A stretch of DNA of 64,000 bases from Pedobacter foliorum (GTDB lineage Bacteria; Bacteroidota; Bacteroidia; Sphingobacteriales; Sphingobacteriaceae): assembly GCF_013266735.1 (NCBI RefSeq), contig NZ_JABSNU010000003.1, positions 558,001-622,000 of the forward strand. Direction: 5' to 3'. Shown one piece after another: positions 1 through 8,995 of the stretch (the stretch's first letter is position 1; the number at the start of each line of letters is the position of its first letter). Position numbers and translations under genes: made by a program. The notes beneath the pieces were generated by a model. The model saw only the letters and a program-made list of their open reading frames with translations, did not search any database and was not told where the DNA came from.

Positions 1-420
1 GGGTTCCGAGTAGCAATCAGGAAGCTTTCTGCCATCAGCCAAATAGTTCGGACGAGGGGTTACACTATAATCAGCATTCGAATACATGTTGTACCACCAG
101 AACATATTGGCGCAGGTAAAATTGGGATCTTCCTTTTTACCCTTGTCCCATATTTTCTCTGCAAGTACCAGTTTGTTTGATTGTTTCCAGAACTTAATCT
201 CAGAATCGATATGGTCGTACCATCCGTTTCCAACTACGCCATGTTCTGTAGGTTGTTTCCCTGTTAAATAAGTTGATTGTACACTAGTAGTTACTGCTGG
301 TAGCATTGGAGCAATTGCACCAAGGTTTTTATCTTTTATGTATTGTTCTAAAAAGGGAGTATGCTTGCCAATAAGGTTTGAGGATAAGCCAACAACATCT
401 ATTACTACAGTCTTCTTCAT
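1..420 (-). CDS. eboF: EboF-like alkaline phosphatase family protein (partial, C-terminus off the window)
   Basis: The first 140 codons read inward from an ATG at 420 and stay open to the left edge. The start MKKTVVIDVVGL and the segment TTSVQSTYLTGKQPTEHG match the N-terminal metal and nucleophile region of nucleotide pyrophosphatase/phosphodiesterase-type alkaline phosphatase superfamily enzymes; the threonine just before SVQSTYLTG is the expected nucleophile region. No signal peptide is visible, so the protein is probably cytoplasmic. It starts 1 nt after eboE and ends the visible ebo operon. Substrate unknown; the family hydrolyses phosphoesters. The operon position makes the EboF assignment firm although the rest of the protein is outside the window. 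Confidence 0.85.
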   Translation of the reverse strand, partial: MKKTVVIDVVGLSSNLIGKHTPFLEQYIKDKNLGAIAPMLPAVTTSVQSTYLTGKQPTEHGVVGNGWYDHIDSEIKFWKQSNKLVLAEKIWDKGKKEDPNFTCANMFWWYNMYSNADYSVTPRPNYLADGRKLPDCYSEP

Positions 421-421
421 C

Positions 422-1630
422 TTATATATTTGTTTTAATTACCCAGTTTAATTCATTGCTGATAGATTGGGCGATCGGTATTTTTAATTGTTCAGGAAGT
501 ACTTCCCATGTATAGGTTTCTACTTCAAGGTGCTCAGTAAACGGAGCGTTTTTTTGAAGATCAAGAACGGCAGTAATATCATCCTGAGTAGATTCTAATA
601 ATCCGATCTCTTTAATTGATATTGGAACATGGAAATGTGCTCTCCATTGTGCTGCTTCTTCATTTTCAAAATCTGCAAGGGCAGGAGTGAGGTCTGAATA
701 GCGAATCAAACCACCATCTTTTTTCAAGGCCACTACCTGATGCAGGTAAGTCGGCTCATTAAAAGTCTGGAAGCTGCTCTTTATAATTTCTCTGTCGGCC
801 TCCGATTTATCAAGACTAGCCTTTAAAGCCGCGCTGATTTGTATTTTACCAACTTTAATGCCTTTTGCTTCAAGCTCTTTTAACACTTCATCGTGAGCTT
901 CATAGCCTATTGCAAAATGACAAACATCATAACACAAGCAAAGGTGTTTTTTAATTAATGATTCAGCTTCAGCAGCCGAAACATTAAATGAAGCTTCAAT
1001 CGCAGGAATACCCAGAGGCAATAAATCAGCTTCAAACCAGTCTATAAACTCTCTCCCTGTTTCAAGAATGCCATCTGGTTCAGGCTCTAGGTCAAGGTGC
1101 ATGGTTTTACCTGTTTGCTCCTCGATTGTAACCAGTTCTTTAATAACCTCCACTACATTTAAGGTAGCAGTACGCTTTGCCTGCATAAATTCCTCAGTAG
1201 TTTTAAACCAATGTCTGTAACTAAGTGGTGACGTGGAAATTCCGCCATTCATGCCTTCAGGCAATATGGATTCAAGAATTCTAAAAAGTCTGATTGTATA
1301 TTCTTTACGCGAATCGTTTGTCCAATCCGGCGTGTGTACATCTTCTTTAACCACAGTACGATGAAATTCCCCGTAAGGGAAACCGTTCATGGTAAAAACA
1401 TAGGCATCATTATCTTTAAGCCATTGCTTAAACTCCGCTAAAGTATCTTCCTGAATAAGTTCAAGGCTAGAAGCATTAGACAATCTAAGCCCCAAGCCTA
1501 AAGGTTGGTCTGGAGAAACAGATTGTTTTATAACCGGGAAATTCTCTTGTAGTGCTTTAAAATCGTCGTCCCAGTTTTTACCCGGATGAATGTTTGTGCA
1601 ATAGGTTAAATGGCCTGTGTTTACTTTCAT
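422..1630 (-). CDS. eboE: EboE, metabolite traffic protein (xylose isomerase-like TIM barrel)
   Basis: 402 aa, no signal peptide. The start MKVNTGHLTYCTNIHPG, the acidic metal-type motif HLDLEPEPDG and the CYDVCHFA motif are those of the EboE branch of the xylose isomerase-like/AP endonuclease 2 TIM-barrel superfamily. These residues (E, D, H) suggest a divalent metal site; the reaction is not known. The gene begins 2 nt after eboD and ends 1 nt before eboF, so it must be co-transcribed with them. The ebo genes have been tied to export of the scytonemin precursor in cyanobacteria; in this organism the product is not known. Confidence 0.9.
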   Translation of the reverse strand: MKVNTGHLTYCTNIHPGKNWDDDFKALQENFPVIKQSVSPDQPLGLGLRLSNASSLELIQEDTLAEFKQWLKDNDAYVFTMNGFPYGEFHRTVVKEDVHTPDWTNDSRKEYTIRLFRILESILPEGMNGGISTSPLSYRHWFKTTEEFMQAKRTATLNVVEVIKELVTIEEQTGKTMHLDLEPEPDGILETGREFIDWFEADLLPLGIPAIEASFNVSAAEAESLIKKHLCLCYDVCHFAIGYEAHDEVLKELEAKGIKVGKIQISAALKASLDKSEADREIIKSSFQTFNEPTYLHQVVALKKDGGLIRYSDLTPALADFENEEAAQWRAHFHVPISIKEIGLLESTQDDITAVLDLQKNAPFTEHLEVETYTWEVLPEQLKIPIAQSISNELNWVIKTNI

Positions 1631-1632
1631 TT

Positions 1633-2811
1633 TTAGTGACTGCTTATAGGTAAACCAGCGTGTGTTCTGGTAAAGTTTAAAACATAATTACTTGCTTCTA
1701 TCAATAACTGATGGTCCATTTCGTGCACCTCTTTTCCTGTACCTAAATCAGTAAGCAGGGTAATGGTAAGCTTACCACCAAGATGCTCCTGAAATTCTGC
1801 AAGACCACGAAGAATTGGAGATTCAGTATCGTTAATCTGGATAAATGGATTAGAAATATCGAAAGATAGGTGAACCATTACATTTAATATGCGGTGTAAC
1901 TGCTCTTCCGTTAACATTCCTTTTAAGAAAGAATAGGTGCTATCTAAAGCAATACCCATTGCTACAGCTTCTCCATGTAAAACACTGAAGTTACTTAGCT
2001 GCTCTAGTTTATGTGCACTCCAGTGACCAAAATCTAATGGTCTGGCTGATCCCGTTTCAAATGGATCATCACCGGCAATGTGGTTTAAATGCAATTGAGC
2101 ACAACGCTTGATCAGGTAATTCATCGTATCCAAATCACGTGCAACCAATTGTGCTGCATTGTCTTCAATCCAGTAAAAGAATTCAGGATCTTTTATCAGT
2201 GCTACTTTTACTGCTTCAGAGATACCCGAACGCCAATCTCTATCGCTTAAAGTAAGCAAAAACTTATCGTCGTTAAATACAGCCGAAGGTGGAGCAAAAG
2301 TACCAAGGAAGTTCTTTTTACCATTGTAGTTAATGCCATTTTTAACACCTATACCAGAATCGTTCTGTGAAAGTACAGTAGTTGGTATACGAATGTGTTT
2401 GATGCCACGGTGCGAAACAGCAGCAGCATAACCAACAAGGTCAAGTACTGCACCACCACCAATTGCGGCAATGTACGAATGCCTGTCGATACCATATACA
2501 TTCACAGCCTCAACCAGTTGGTCAAAAAGTGCAGTATCATTTTTTGATGCTTCACCACCTGGAACAATCATGATGTCCTTTATCAGTTGTACATCTTTAT
2601 TTTGCTCAAAGTAAGCTTTAATTGATGGTACAAGTTCAGGATGAGCATCAGCAACACCCTTATCCAGTACGAAAAATATTTTGCGCAAGGCCTCTGAAGG
2701 CTTCTCTTTAAAGAAGTTTGCCAAGATGGGATTGCCGGTTTCGAATAGCGAAGCGGTAAAGTATATTTTATACTCAAATTTTACACTAAACGACTGTTCT
2801 AAATAACTCAT
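1633..2811 (-). CDS. eboD: EboD, 3-dehydroquinate synthase-like protein
   Basis: 392 aa. NAD-binding glycines IGGGAVLD lie near residues 117-124. The metal ligands of dehydroquinate synthase are present: E199 in SEAVKVALI, H263/H267 in GHWSAHKLE and H279 in LHGEAVAMG. It therefore looks catalytically competent as a sugar-phosphate cyclase. Its place between eboC and eboE, and an N-terminus unlike AroB, argue that it is the ebo paralogue and not the shikimate-pathway enzyme. Gaps are 16 nt to eboC and 2 nt to eboE. The substrate cannot be told from sequence; AroB-like or sedoheptulose-phosphate-cyclase-like activity are both possible. Confidence 0.9.
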   Translation of the reverse strand: MSYLEQSFSVKFEYKIYFTASLFETGNPILANFFKEKPSEALRKIFFVLDKGVADAHPELVPSIKAYFEQNKDVQLIKDIMIVPGGEASKNDTALFDQLVEAVNVYGIDRHSYIAAIGGGAVLDLVGYAAAVSHRGIKHIRIPTTVLSQNDSGIGVKNGINYNGKKNFLGTFAPPSAVFNDDKFLLTLSDRDWRSGISEAVKVALIKDPEFFYWIEDNAAQLVARDLDTMNYLIKRCAQLHLNHIAGDDPFETGSARPLDFGHWSAHKLEQLSNFSVLHGEAVAMGIALDSTYSFLKGMLTEEQLHRILNVMVHLSFDISNPFIQINDTESPILRGLAEFQEHLGGKLTITLLTDLGTGKEVHEMDHQLLIEASNYVLNFTRTHAGLPISSH

Positions 2812-2827
2812 AGTTGAAAATTCCTGA

Positions 2828-3715
2828 CTAAGTAACAGCGAATGCCTTACTTAGTAATATTGATAATGGTAATAAAATAACAATTGATAAGGCTACTTTC
2901 CAGTCAGCAAATACACTTGCCCAGGCTGCATTCATTAATATTAGGGCAATAACTCCGGATTTTACCGCTTTACCTATATTAGGGCCTATTGGATTTTGCA
3001 TCGCTTTTATGAGTGGGGTGAATATCATAATTGCAAATGGGACAATAAATGCCAGGGTAATTGGCAAATCGCCTTGGGTAACTGCAAAAAATAGTATGCT
3101 GGCAATTACTATAGCATAAAGTACAGCAGCAAAATAAAGCATCTTTTTACTTCCGCCATGTACCTCGCCTCTGCTAATCATGGTAATAGATGCAATGTAA
3201 ATGATAGGCACAATGGCTAAAAACCACCATTGTTGTACCTGTGTACTAATGATGCTTACACCTAGTAAAAGGTTTAAGCCACGACATAAACCCATGTTTA
3301 GCGGGCCCAGTATAGAATGATGCTTAGCCCACCTGTTATAGGTAAGGCAGGCAATCATAATAGCAACTGCCAATACAGATGTTGTAGTGTTAAACAGGTT
3401 TGCTGCCGAAATTCCTATAAAGAAGAATACCGCTCCAAATATAGTAGCCGCTTTTTTACTGATCAATCCACTTGGGATTGGACGTTCAGGGCGCTCTACC
3501 TTATCCAGATCAGCATCAAAAACATCATTAAAGATGATCCCTCCACTGTACAAGCCTATTGTTGAAATGCAAAGCAGTATAACGGGTAGCTGTAAATTGT
3601 CCCATGTGGACATAGCAAAAGAACCCGATATAGCTATACCAGCAAGTACATCAGCAACAGAAGTAACCACATTAGCAGGCCTCATTAGCCTTATGTATCC
3701 TAATAATTTTTTCAA
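2828..3715 (-). CDS. eboC: EboC, UbiA-like membrane prenyltransferase
   Basis: 295 aa with about eight or nine hydrophobic segments. The aspartate-rich motif N63-D64-x2-D67-x3-D71, followed by RPERPIPSG, is the prenyl-diphosphate/Mg site of UbiA enzymes. It probably joins an isoprenoid to an acceptor in the inner membrane, the only clear membrane step of the ebo set. The first codon at 3715 is TTG; the first in-frame ATG is residue 11 (3685, MRPANVV). MKKLLGYIRLMRP looks like a natural UbiA N-terminus, so I keep TTG but the ATG is possible. It lies 12 nt after eboB. Confidence 0.9.
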   Translation of the reverse strand: MKKLLGYIRLMRPANVVTSVADVLAGIAISGSFAMSTWDNLQLPVILLCISTIGLYSGGIIFNDVFDADLDKVERPERPIPSGLISKKAATIFGAVFFFIGISAANLFNTTTSVLAVAIMIACLTYNRWAKHHSILGPLNMGLCRGLNLLLGVSIISTQVQQWWFLAIVPIIYIASITMISRGEVHGGSKKMLYFAAVLYAIVIASILFFAVTQGDLPITLAFIVPFAIMIFTPLIKAMQNPIGPNIGKAVKSGVIALILMNAAWASVFADWKVALSIVILLPLSILLSKAFAVT

Positions 3716-3727
3716 TTCAAACTTTTA

Positions 3728-4714
3728 TTAGGAGATGATGATAGAGTTTTTATCTACCCTTGGTTGCTGTCCGCCACGTAGAATTGAATTGCTCTCAAAT
3801 TTCTGACTCTGATCTATGTTTTTAACTGAAAGAAAATCATTCTCATCAATCTGTCCACTCTGTGCAAAAGCAGTAATCGCATTGCGGTAACTAACCAGCT
3901 CAATATCGGCAAGACTAATTCCTGATTTCTTCATTAGCGCAGCAGTTTTAGGCACAGCAAGTGGATCGGAGATACCCCAATCGGCTGCCGAATTGATCAT
4001 AACCCTTTCAGAACCGTATTGTTTTACAACCTCTACCATGCGCTCATTGCCCATTTTGGTAAAAGGGTAAATTGTAAATGCCGCCCAGAAACCTCTGTCT
4101 AAAACTTCTTTAACAGTCTCTTCGTTATTATGGTCTACAATTACCGAATATGGCGAAAGGCCATGTTCAATAGCAATATCCATACTGCGTTGAGTACCTT
4201 TTTTCTTATCCCTGTGTGGCGTATGAATTTGTACAGGCAAACCTGATTCTTTTGCAAGCTCTAATTGTAAACGGAAATATTTCTCTTCAGCAGCAGTCTG
4301 GTCATCAAAACCAATTTCGCCAATACCAACAACTCCTTCTTTAAAGATGAAATTAGGTAGTACTTCCATTACTTGCTCAGCTAGTTTTTCATTGTTAGCC
4401 TCACGAGAGTTTAAGCCTATTGTACAATAGTGCTTAATACCGAATTGCGAAGATCTGAATCTTTCCCAACCAATAAGGCTGCTATAGTAATCGGTAAAAC
4501 TATCTACGCCGGTACGAGGCTGACCAAGCCAAAAGGCCGGTTCAATTAATGCAACAATTCCAGCATCAGCCATAGCCTGGTAATCATCGGTAGTACGAGA
4601 GGTCATGTGAACATGCGGGTCAAAAAACTTCATCCCGCTGATGTCATTTAAATCAAGGGAAGTTTGAATTTTTTCTCCTTCATTTCTTTCCTGAAAATTA
4701 TCATTACAGCACAT
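3728..4714 (-). CDS. eboB: EboB, TatD-like metal-dependent hydrolase
   Basis: 328 aa, no signal peptide. Metal-binding motifs of the TatD/amidohydrolase barrel are all present: H34-x-H36 in FDPHVHMTS, the glutamate in GEIGFDD, histidines in QIHTPHRDK and VDHNNEE, and the aspartate in NSAADWGISDP. Hence it should be an active hydrolase, probably on a small molecule rather than DNA given its neighbours. It starts at an ATG 10 nt after eboA; a second ATG at 4633 lies just before the HxH motif but would leave a very short leader strand. It is 12 nt upstream of eboC. Confidence 0.9.
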   Translation of the reverse strand: MCCNDNFQERNEGEKIQTSLDLNDISGMKFFDPHVHMTSRTTDDYQAMADAGIVALIEPAFWLGQPRTGVDSFTDYYSSLIGWERFRSSQFGIKHYCTIGLNSREANNEKLAEQVMEVLPNFIFKEGVVGIGEIGFDDQTAAEEKYFRLQLELAKESGLPVQIHTPHRDKKKGTQRSMDIAIEHGLSPYSVIVDHNNEETVKEVLDRGFWAAFTIYPFTKMGNERMVEVVKQYGSERVMINSAADWGISDPLAVPKTAALMKKSGISLADIELVSYRNAITAFAQSGQIDENDFLSVKNIDQSQKFESNSILRGGQQPRVDKNSIIIS

Positions 4715-4724
4715 AATTCAAAAT

Positions 4725-5435
4725 TTATATTGTCTGATTTTTTTGTTCTATCAATTTATAGATTTCCGGATTAACGGTTCTATGAGCAGCTAAACGCTCT
4801 TGCACATAGTCACTTAATGTATCTGTTAATGCCTGATTTGATCTTTCATTTAATCCAACGATATGATTTACATTTTTATCTGTAAAAAATGCTTTCAATA
4901 CCAGTTGATTCCATGCACCTTCCGAAAGGAAGTGAGCAGGATAAGGATTATGATACATTATGGCCTCCAGTACGGTGCCAATATTGCTTCTAATTCCATC
5001 TTCACATCTGGATACCCACTCTTCTGCATAGCTTAAAAATGGCAATGCCGAATACAGTGCTATTTGCTCATTCATTTCTGAACCGATAAATAAGCCGCTT
5101 ATTTTTTTGATGTAAGCCTCTTTATTTTCATTAGGTACCTGCATCAATAGCCAAACACGCGATAACCTGTCAGCAGTCCATTCTTTTAATGAAAAGCCAG
5201 GTAATAGCTGCGCTATCTTTGCTTCGTCTTCAGGTTGCAACACTATTGGCTGTTTACCGGCCAATCTTGGAAGATGCGAAAATGTAAGGTTTAATTGTAT
5301 CGATTTTTCTTCTGTTTTAATCAATTCAACTTTAGTTTCCAGCCATTGCAAAGCATCGCTGCTAAGGTTTTGTTTAATGATTTGAAGAAAAAGATCATTA
5401 AGGCTTTTTATCCCTTCTATATCTATCAAAAGCAT
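4725..5435 (-). CDS. eboA: EboA domain-containing protein
   Basis: 236 aa, soluble, largely helical. It is recognised mainly by position as second gene of the operon and by features of the EboA family: SLNDLFLQIIKQNLSSDALQ near the N-terminus and the conserved stretch MYHNPYPAHFLSEGAWNQL. No catalytic motif is visible and the family has no known reaction. It ends 10 nt before eboB and starts 12 nt after the TMEM220-like gene. Confidence 0.85.
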   Translation of the reverse strand: MLLIDIEGIKSLNDLFLQIIKQNLSSDALQWLETKVELIKTEEKSIQLNLTFSHLPRLAGKQPIVLQPEDEAKIAQLLPGFSLKEWTADRLSRVWLLMQVPNENKEAYIKKISGLFIGSEMNEQIALYSALPFLSYAEEWVSRCEDGIRSNIGTVLEAIMYHNPYPAHFLSEGAWNQLVLKAFFTDKNVNHIVGLNERSNQALTDTLSDYVQERLAAHRTVNPEIYKLIEQKNQTI

Positions 5436-5447
5436 GATGTTCTTTTT

Positions 5448-5822
5448 TTATAAATTGATTGCCGCAAAATAGTTGATAGCAAGAGCACCACTTATGATTA
5501 AAAGGCCAAAGAATTCTCTGGTTTTTTCAATATAAGGTTTGGTAGCCTGCATACTCTCTACTAAGCTTGGTCTTCGGTATTTCATTATCCAGTCACGCAC
5601 CCCGTCTTTCGCAAAAAAGAGTTTGATTGCGTAAATAAGATAGAAAGATATGGCAACAAGGTATACGATAGGGTAAAAAAGATTAAAAATGGCAAATCCA
5701 CAACAAATGGAAGCCACCATATAGATGGGTACCCACAGCCATGAGTCGCTGTCATTGAGGTTCACATATGCGAATAGTATAAACGCAACGCAAAAAACGG
5801 AGTTTAAAATGCTAAGCAGCAT
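5448..5822 (-). CDS. TMEM220-like small membrane protein, first gene of the ebo operon
   Basis: 124 aa with about four hydrophobic segments (residues 1-20, 28-48, 50-70 and 103-121). The motif AYVNLNDSDSWLWVPIY near the N-terminus is characteristic of the transmembrane 220 family. It is the first gene of the seven-gene minus-strand run, 12 nt upstream of eboA, so I infer it takes part in the same pathway, perhaps as a membrane partner. I see no clear TAnnTTTG box in the 178 bp between it and the divergent gene at 6001. The function of the family is unknown. Confidence 0.75.
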   Translation of the reverse strand: MLLSILNSVFCVAFILFAYVNLNDSDSWLWVPIYMVASICCGFAIFNLFYPIVYLVAISFYLIYAIKLFFAKDGVRDWIMKYRRPSLVESMQATKPYIEKTREFFGLLIISGALAINYFAAINL

Positions 5823-6000
5823 AACAAAGAAGATTAAATTTGTGTGTGTATTAAATTAATAAATACAAATAAACAGATAATTAACTCGATTTGTAAGTGT
5901 GTATTGTAAAAAATGAAATAGAATGCATAAAAATATTTATCCTAATCTGTTGGTTTTTATGTAATTTCATAGCCAAAGTATCTCAATTAAAGGAAACGCT

Positions 6001-6825
6001 ATGAATAAATATTTAAGTTTAGTTTTTGCAATGTTGGTTGGTTTAAGTGTAAATGCCCAGCACAAATTGGAAAAAATCTGGGAAACAGATAGTATTATTA
6101 ATCTTCCCGAATCTGTTCTGCCTGATACAAAAGCAGGAGTATTGTATGTGTCAATTATGGGCAACAGCGCTGATGCCAAAGATGGAATTGGTGGAGTAGG
6201 AAAGCTCGATATGAACGGAAAGGTGATTAACCTGGACTGGGTAACAGGACTTAATTCTCCAAAAGGATTAGCCATACACGGTAACAAATTGTATGTAGCC
6301 GATATAACGGATGTAGTTGTTATTGATATTCCTAAAGGTAAGGTGGAACTTACTATACCAATAGCAGGTTCAGCTTTTTTGAACGACATTACTGTTAGCG
6401 ATAAAGGGGTGGTATATGTGTCAGATTCCAGAACAAAAAAGATCCATCAGATCATCAACAATAAAGACGTTGTTTATTTAGAAAATATAGATGGAGTTAA
6501 CGGTCTTAAAGCTATTGGTGCTGATTTGTACATTGCTGGTGGAGGTAAAAACCTTTTAAAAGCAAATGCTAAAAAAGACCTGATTAAAGTAGCCGGATTA
6601 CCTAATGGTGGTGATGGGATTGAGCCTATTGGAAATGGCGATTTCTTATTTTCAAGTTGGGGCGGTTATATTTATTACGTATTCGCAAACGGCACATCTG
6701 AGCTGTTGCTAGATACGCATTTGGAAAAGAAAAACACTGCCGATATCGGTTATGATCCAGTTAAGAAAATAGTTTACATCCCTACTTTTTTCAAGAAAAG
6801 TATAATGGCATACCAGCTAAAATAA
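6001..6825 (+). CDS. Exported SMP-30/NHL-like beta-propeller protein
   Basis: 274 aa. A Sec signal peptide (about residues 1-19, ending VNAQ) is followed by repeated blades with motifs LYVADITDVVVID, VVYVSDSRTKKIHQI and LYIAGGG. The spacing fits a six-bladed SMP-30/gluconolactonase or NHL-type propeller. Acidic residues typical of SMP-30 metal sites are not obvious, so it may be a binding protein rather than a lactonase. It is divergent from the ebo operon, sharing a 178-bp intergenic region, but I see no further evidence of a functional link. Confidence 0.65.
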   Translation: MNKYLSLVFAMLVGLSVNAQHKLEKIWETDSIINLPESVLPDTKAGVLYVSIMGNSADAKDGIGGVGKLDMNGKVINLDWVTGLNSPKGLAIHGNKLYVADITDVVVIDIPKGKVELTIPIAGSAFLNDITVSDKGVVYVSDSRTKKIHQIINNKDVVYLENIDGVNGLKAIGADLYIAGGGKNLLKANAKKDLIKVAGLPNGGDGIEPIGNGDFLFSSWGGYIYYVFANGTSELLLDTHLEKKNTADIGYDPVKKIVYIPTFFKKSIMAYQLK

Positions 6826-6840
6826 AATTGTTTAAGGAGG

Positions 6841-8253
6841 TTATTGCGAATTCTTAACCTCCTCAAGCATACTGTTAAGAGTACTTCTGTTGAGTACCTT
6901 ACCTGCAGTAATTACTGTGAAAATCTTTTGAGTAGCACTTATGTTTTTCAAAGGGTTTTCATCCAGTAATAATATATCTGCCTTTTTGCCCGAAGCAATG
7001 CTACCATATTCTTTTTTACCAAGAAACTCAGGAGAGTTTACCACTGATGCTTGTAAAGCCTGTAACGGAGTTAAACCATATTTAACCAAAAGCTCCAGTT
7101 CAGTATGTAAGCCAATACCCGGATATGCATAAGAATTTAAGTATCCCGCATCTGTTCCTGCTAATATCTTAACTCCTGCTTTTTGTAAAAGAGGGAGCGT
7201 AGTTACTGTTTTTTCGAATAACTCATGTCTAAAAGCAATGGCTTCTGCATCATCTTGTTCTACTCTTTTTACACGACCTTCATAAGTTTTTTGCAAACCT
7301 TTACCAATGTATTGCAAGTAACTGTCATTTTTATGATTGTCTTTCTCAAAATAGGTAAGTATATAATTTAGTGATAGGGTTGGTGTAAGGTACATACCAT
7401 GTTTGGCCATGTTTCTGTAGGCAGCAAGTGCAGCTGTTTCATCAAAAGTTTGCATTACTTTTTGGTTAAACGCTTTACCTCTTAAAGTTCCTGCGGCTAC
7501 TTCATCCGAAATCTCTTTTTCAACTTTCGAACCGGCTTTAAGTGCATAACCTAAATGTTCAACTGAGCTCAGTCCTGCGTCTGCAATTTGTTCCATAGTT
7601 AAAGCACTTGGAATGTGTGCAGATACTTTGTATCCACGCTTGCGGGCTAGTCTTATCGCTTCTAAAAAGAGATCAGGTTTTAATGTATTGTCTGTGATTT
7701 TAACAAAATCAACATGCATTTTTTGCAGAGAATCTAATGCTAGTTCTATTTCCTTGGTGTTGCCAACCTCAATATCTCCTTTCCAAACAGATTTGTAGCC
7801 TTCCAATTTAGGGCCTGAAGTAAAAATGCGTGGGCCTAGTAACTTGCCTGCCGCAATTTGATCTCTCCACTGCAAAACACTAGGGCTAATATCAGCAGCA
7901 GCATCTCTCACAGTGGTGATACCATATGCTAGAAATAAAGGAAGCAGGTTTTTATTCTCATTTATTAAAGAGTCGCCGCCACCAAAATGCATGTGCATAT
8001 CCCAAAGTCCAGGGATCAGGTATTTGCCTTTTCCATCCAATATTTGCTTGGATTTATAGCCGCTGATCTGTTTTTCATTAAAAACATTAATGATTGTACC
8101 GCCTTTAATGGCTATGGCTTTTCCCGTTATTATTTCCCCGGTTTTAACATCAATGATATTTGCAGATTTAATAATTAAATCGACCTCTTTTTTTTGTGAA
8201 AACACAGAGGCACAGGTAAAAAGGAAGAGCATGGATAGTATTAGTTTTTTCAT
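6841..8253 (-). CDS. Exported amidohydrolase (imidazolonepropionase-like)
   Basis: 470 aa with a signal peptide (1-19, VFSQ). The metal site of the amidohydrolase superfamily is complete: DMHMHF after GLW, the lysine in VDFVKITDN, histidines in SAHIPS and SVEHLGY, and the aspartate in AGTDAGY. A C-terminal beta-sandwich segment (ADILLLDENPL) ends the fold. It probably hydrolyses an amide, lactam or dipeptide-like bond in the periplasm; the substrate is not predictable. It lies 9 nt downstream of the ankyrin gene on the same strand. Confidence 0.85.
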   Translation of the reverse strand: MKKLILSMLFLFTCASVFSQKKEVDLIIKSANIIDVKTGEIITGKAIAIKGGTIINVFNEKQISGYKSKQILDGKGKYLIPGLWDMHMHFGGGDSLINENKNLLPLFLAYGITTVRDAAADISPSVLQWRDQIAAGKLLGPRIFTSGPKLEGYKSVWKGDIEVGNTKEIELALDSLQKMHVDFVKITDNTLKPDLFLEAIRLARKRGYKVSAHIPSALTMEQIADAGLSSVEHLGYALKAGSKVEKEISDEVAAGTLRGKAFNQKVMQTFDETAALAAYRNMAKHGMYLTPTLSLNYILTYFEKDNHKNDSYLQYIGKGLQKTYEGRVKRVEQDDAEAIAFRHELFEKTVTTLPLLQKAGVKILAGTDAGYLNSYAYPGIGLHTELELLVKYGLTPLQALQASVVNSPEFLGKKEYGSIASGKKADILLLDENPLKNISATQKIFTVITAGKVLNRSTLNSMLEEVKNSQ

Positions 8254-8262
8254 TGGGGAAGA

Positions 8263-8937
8263 TTATTTTTTAGTGGCCTTAGCAAGTATTGTTGTTATTT
8301 CTTTAAAATTTCTGTTTTTAGCATGCGTTAGTGCATCAACGCCATCTTTATCTTTAATGCTAATGTCGCAGCCCGCATTTACCAGAAGTTGAACAATTGT
8401 TTGGTATTTACTACTTCCATCACCTAAAATAACGGCTTCCAGTAAGGCCGTCCAGCCCAATTTGTTCATGTGATCAATTGGATAGTTTTTATCTTTAAGT
8501 AATTCGGTAACGATTGCAATATGACCTCTTTCGCAAGCAGGAATTAGTGCCGTGCCATTGTAGCGATTAAATACTTTGTAATCAGCTCCAGCTTTTAAGC
8601 ATAGCTGAAGAATTTCCAGATAACCCGATGCTCCCGCATACAAAAAAGGACTGTTTAACATGTTATCCTGTTTGTTAACATTAGCTCCGGCATCAATCAG
8701 CATTTTTGCAAGTGTAACCTTGTTGCTATAAGTAGCATTCATTAAAGGCGTTTCTCCTTTGCTGTTTTGGAGTTCAAGGTTTTTGTGGTTGGATAGCCAT
8801 TGCGAGAGTTTAGTGCTATCATTTGCAGCTATAATGCTGAATATTTCTGAGGTATTTTGTTCCATTTTTTTATTCTGCGAACAAGCATTCATTGTAAGGC
8901 AAGTAAGCACTATGATTGATGCAATTCGAAAATTCAT
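8263..8937 (-). CDS. Ankyrin-repeat lipoprotein
   Basis: 224 aa from the ATG at 8937. A lipoprotein signal ends at C19 (MNAC). About four or five ankyrin repeats follow, for example GETPLMNATYSNKVTLAKM, GASGYLEILQLCLKAGADY and GWTALLEAV. The frame stays open upstream to 9096, but the MNFRIAS start puts the signal peptide first and lies 3 nt from a TAAATTTG promoter box (8941-8948), so this start is preferred. Ankyrin repeats bind other proteins; the partner is unknown. The exported amidohydrolase follows 9 nt downstream. Confidence 0.8.
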   Translation of the reverse strand: MNFRIASIIVLTCLTMNACSQNKKMEQNTSEIFSIIAANDSTKLSQWLSNHKNLELQNSKGETPLMNATYSNKVTLAKMLIDAGANVNKQDNMLNSPFLYAGASGYLEILQLCLKAGADYKVFNRYNGTALIPACERGHIAIVTELLKDKNYPIDHMNKLGWTALLEAVILGDGSSKYQTIVQLLVNAGCDISIKDKDGVDALTHAKNRNFKEITTILAKATKK

Positions 8938-8940
8938 ACG

Positions 8941-8969
8941 CAAATTTAACTTTAAACCAGCCAGCTCAA
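8941..8969 (-). promoter_or_regulatory. Promoter of the ankyrin lipoprotein gene
   Basis: On the minus strand TTG (8969-8967) is followed after 18 nt by TAAATTTG (8948-8941), a match to the Bacteroidota TAnnTTTG -7 element. Only 3 nt separate it from the ATG at 8937. Confidence 0.5.
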
Positions 8970-8995
8970 TAGGACTGATTATCTCAATATGGGTA

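Noticed and set aside
5967..6389. 140-aa minus-strand open frame between the ebo operon and the propeller gene
   Set aside because: Antisense to the 6001-6825 gene, whose signal peptide and blades are clear.
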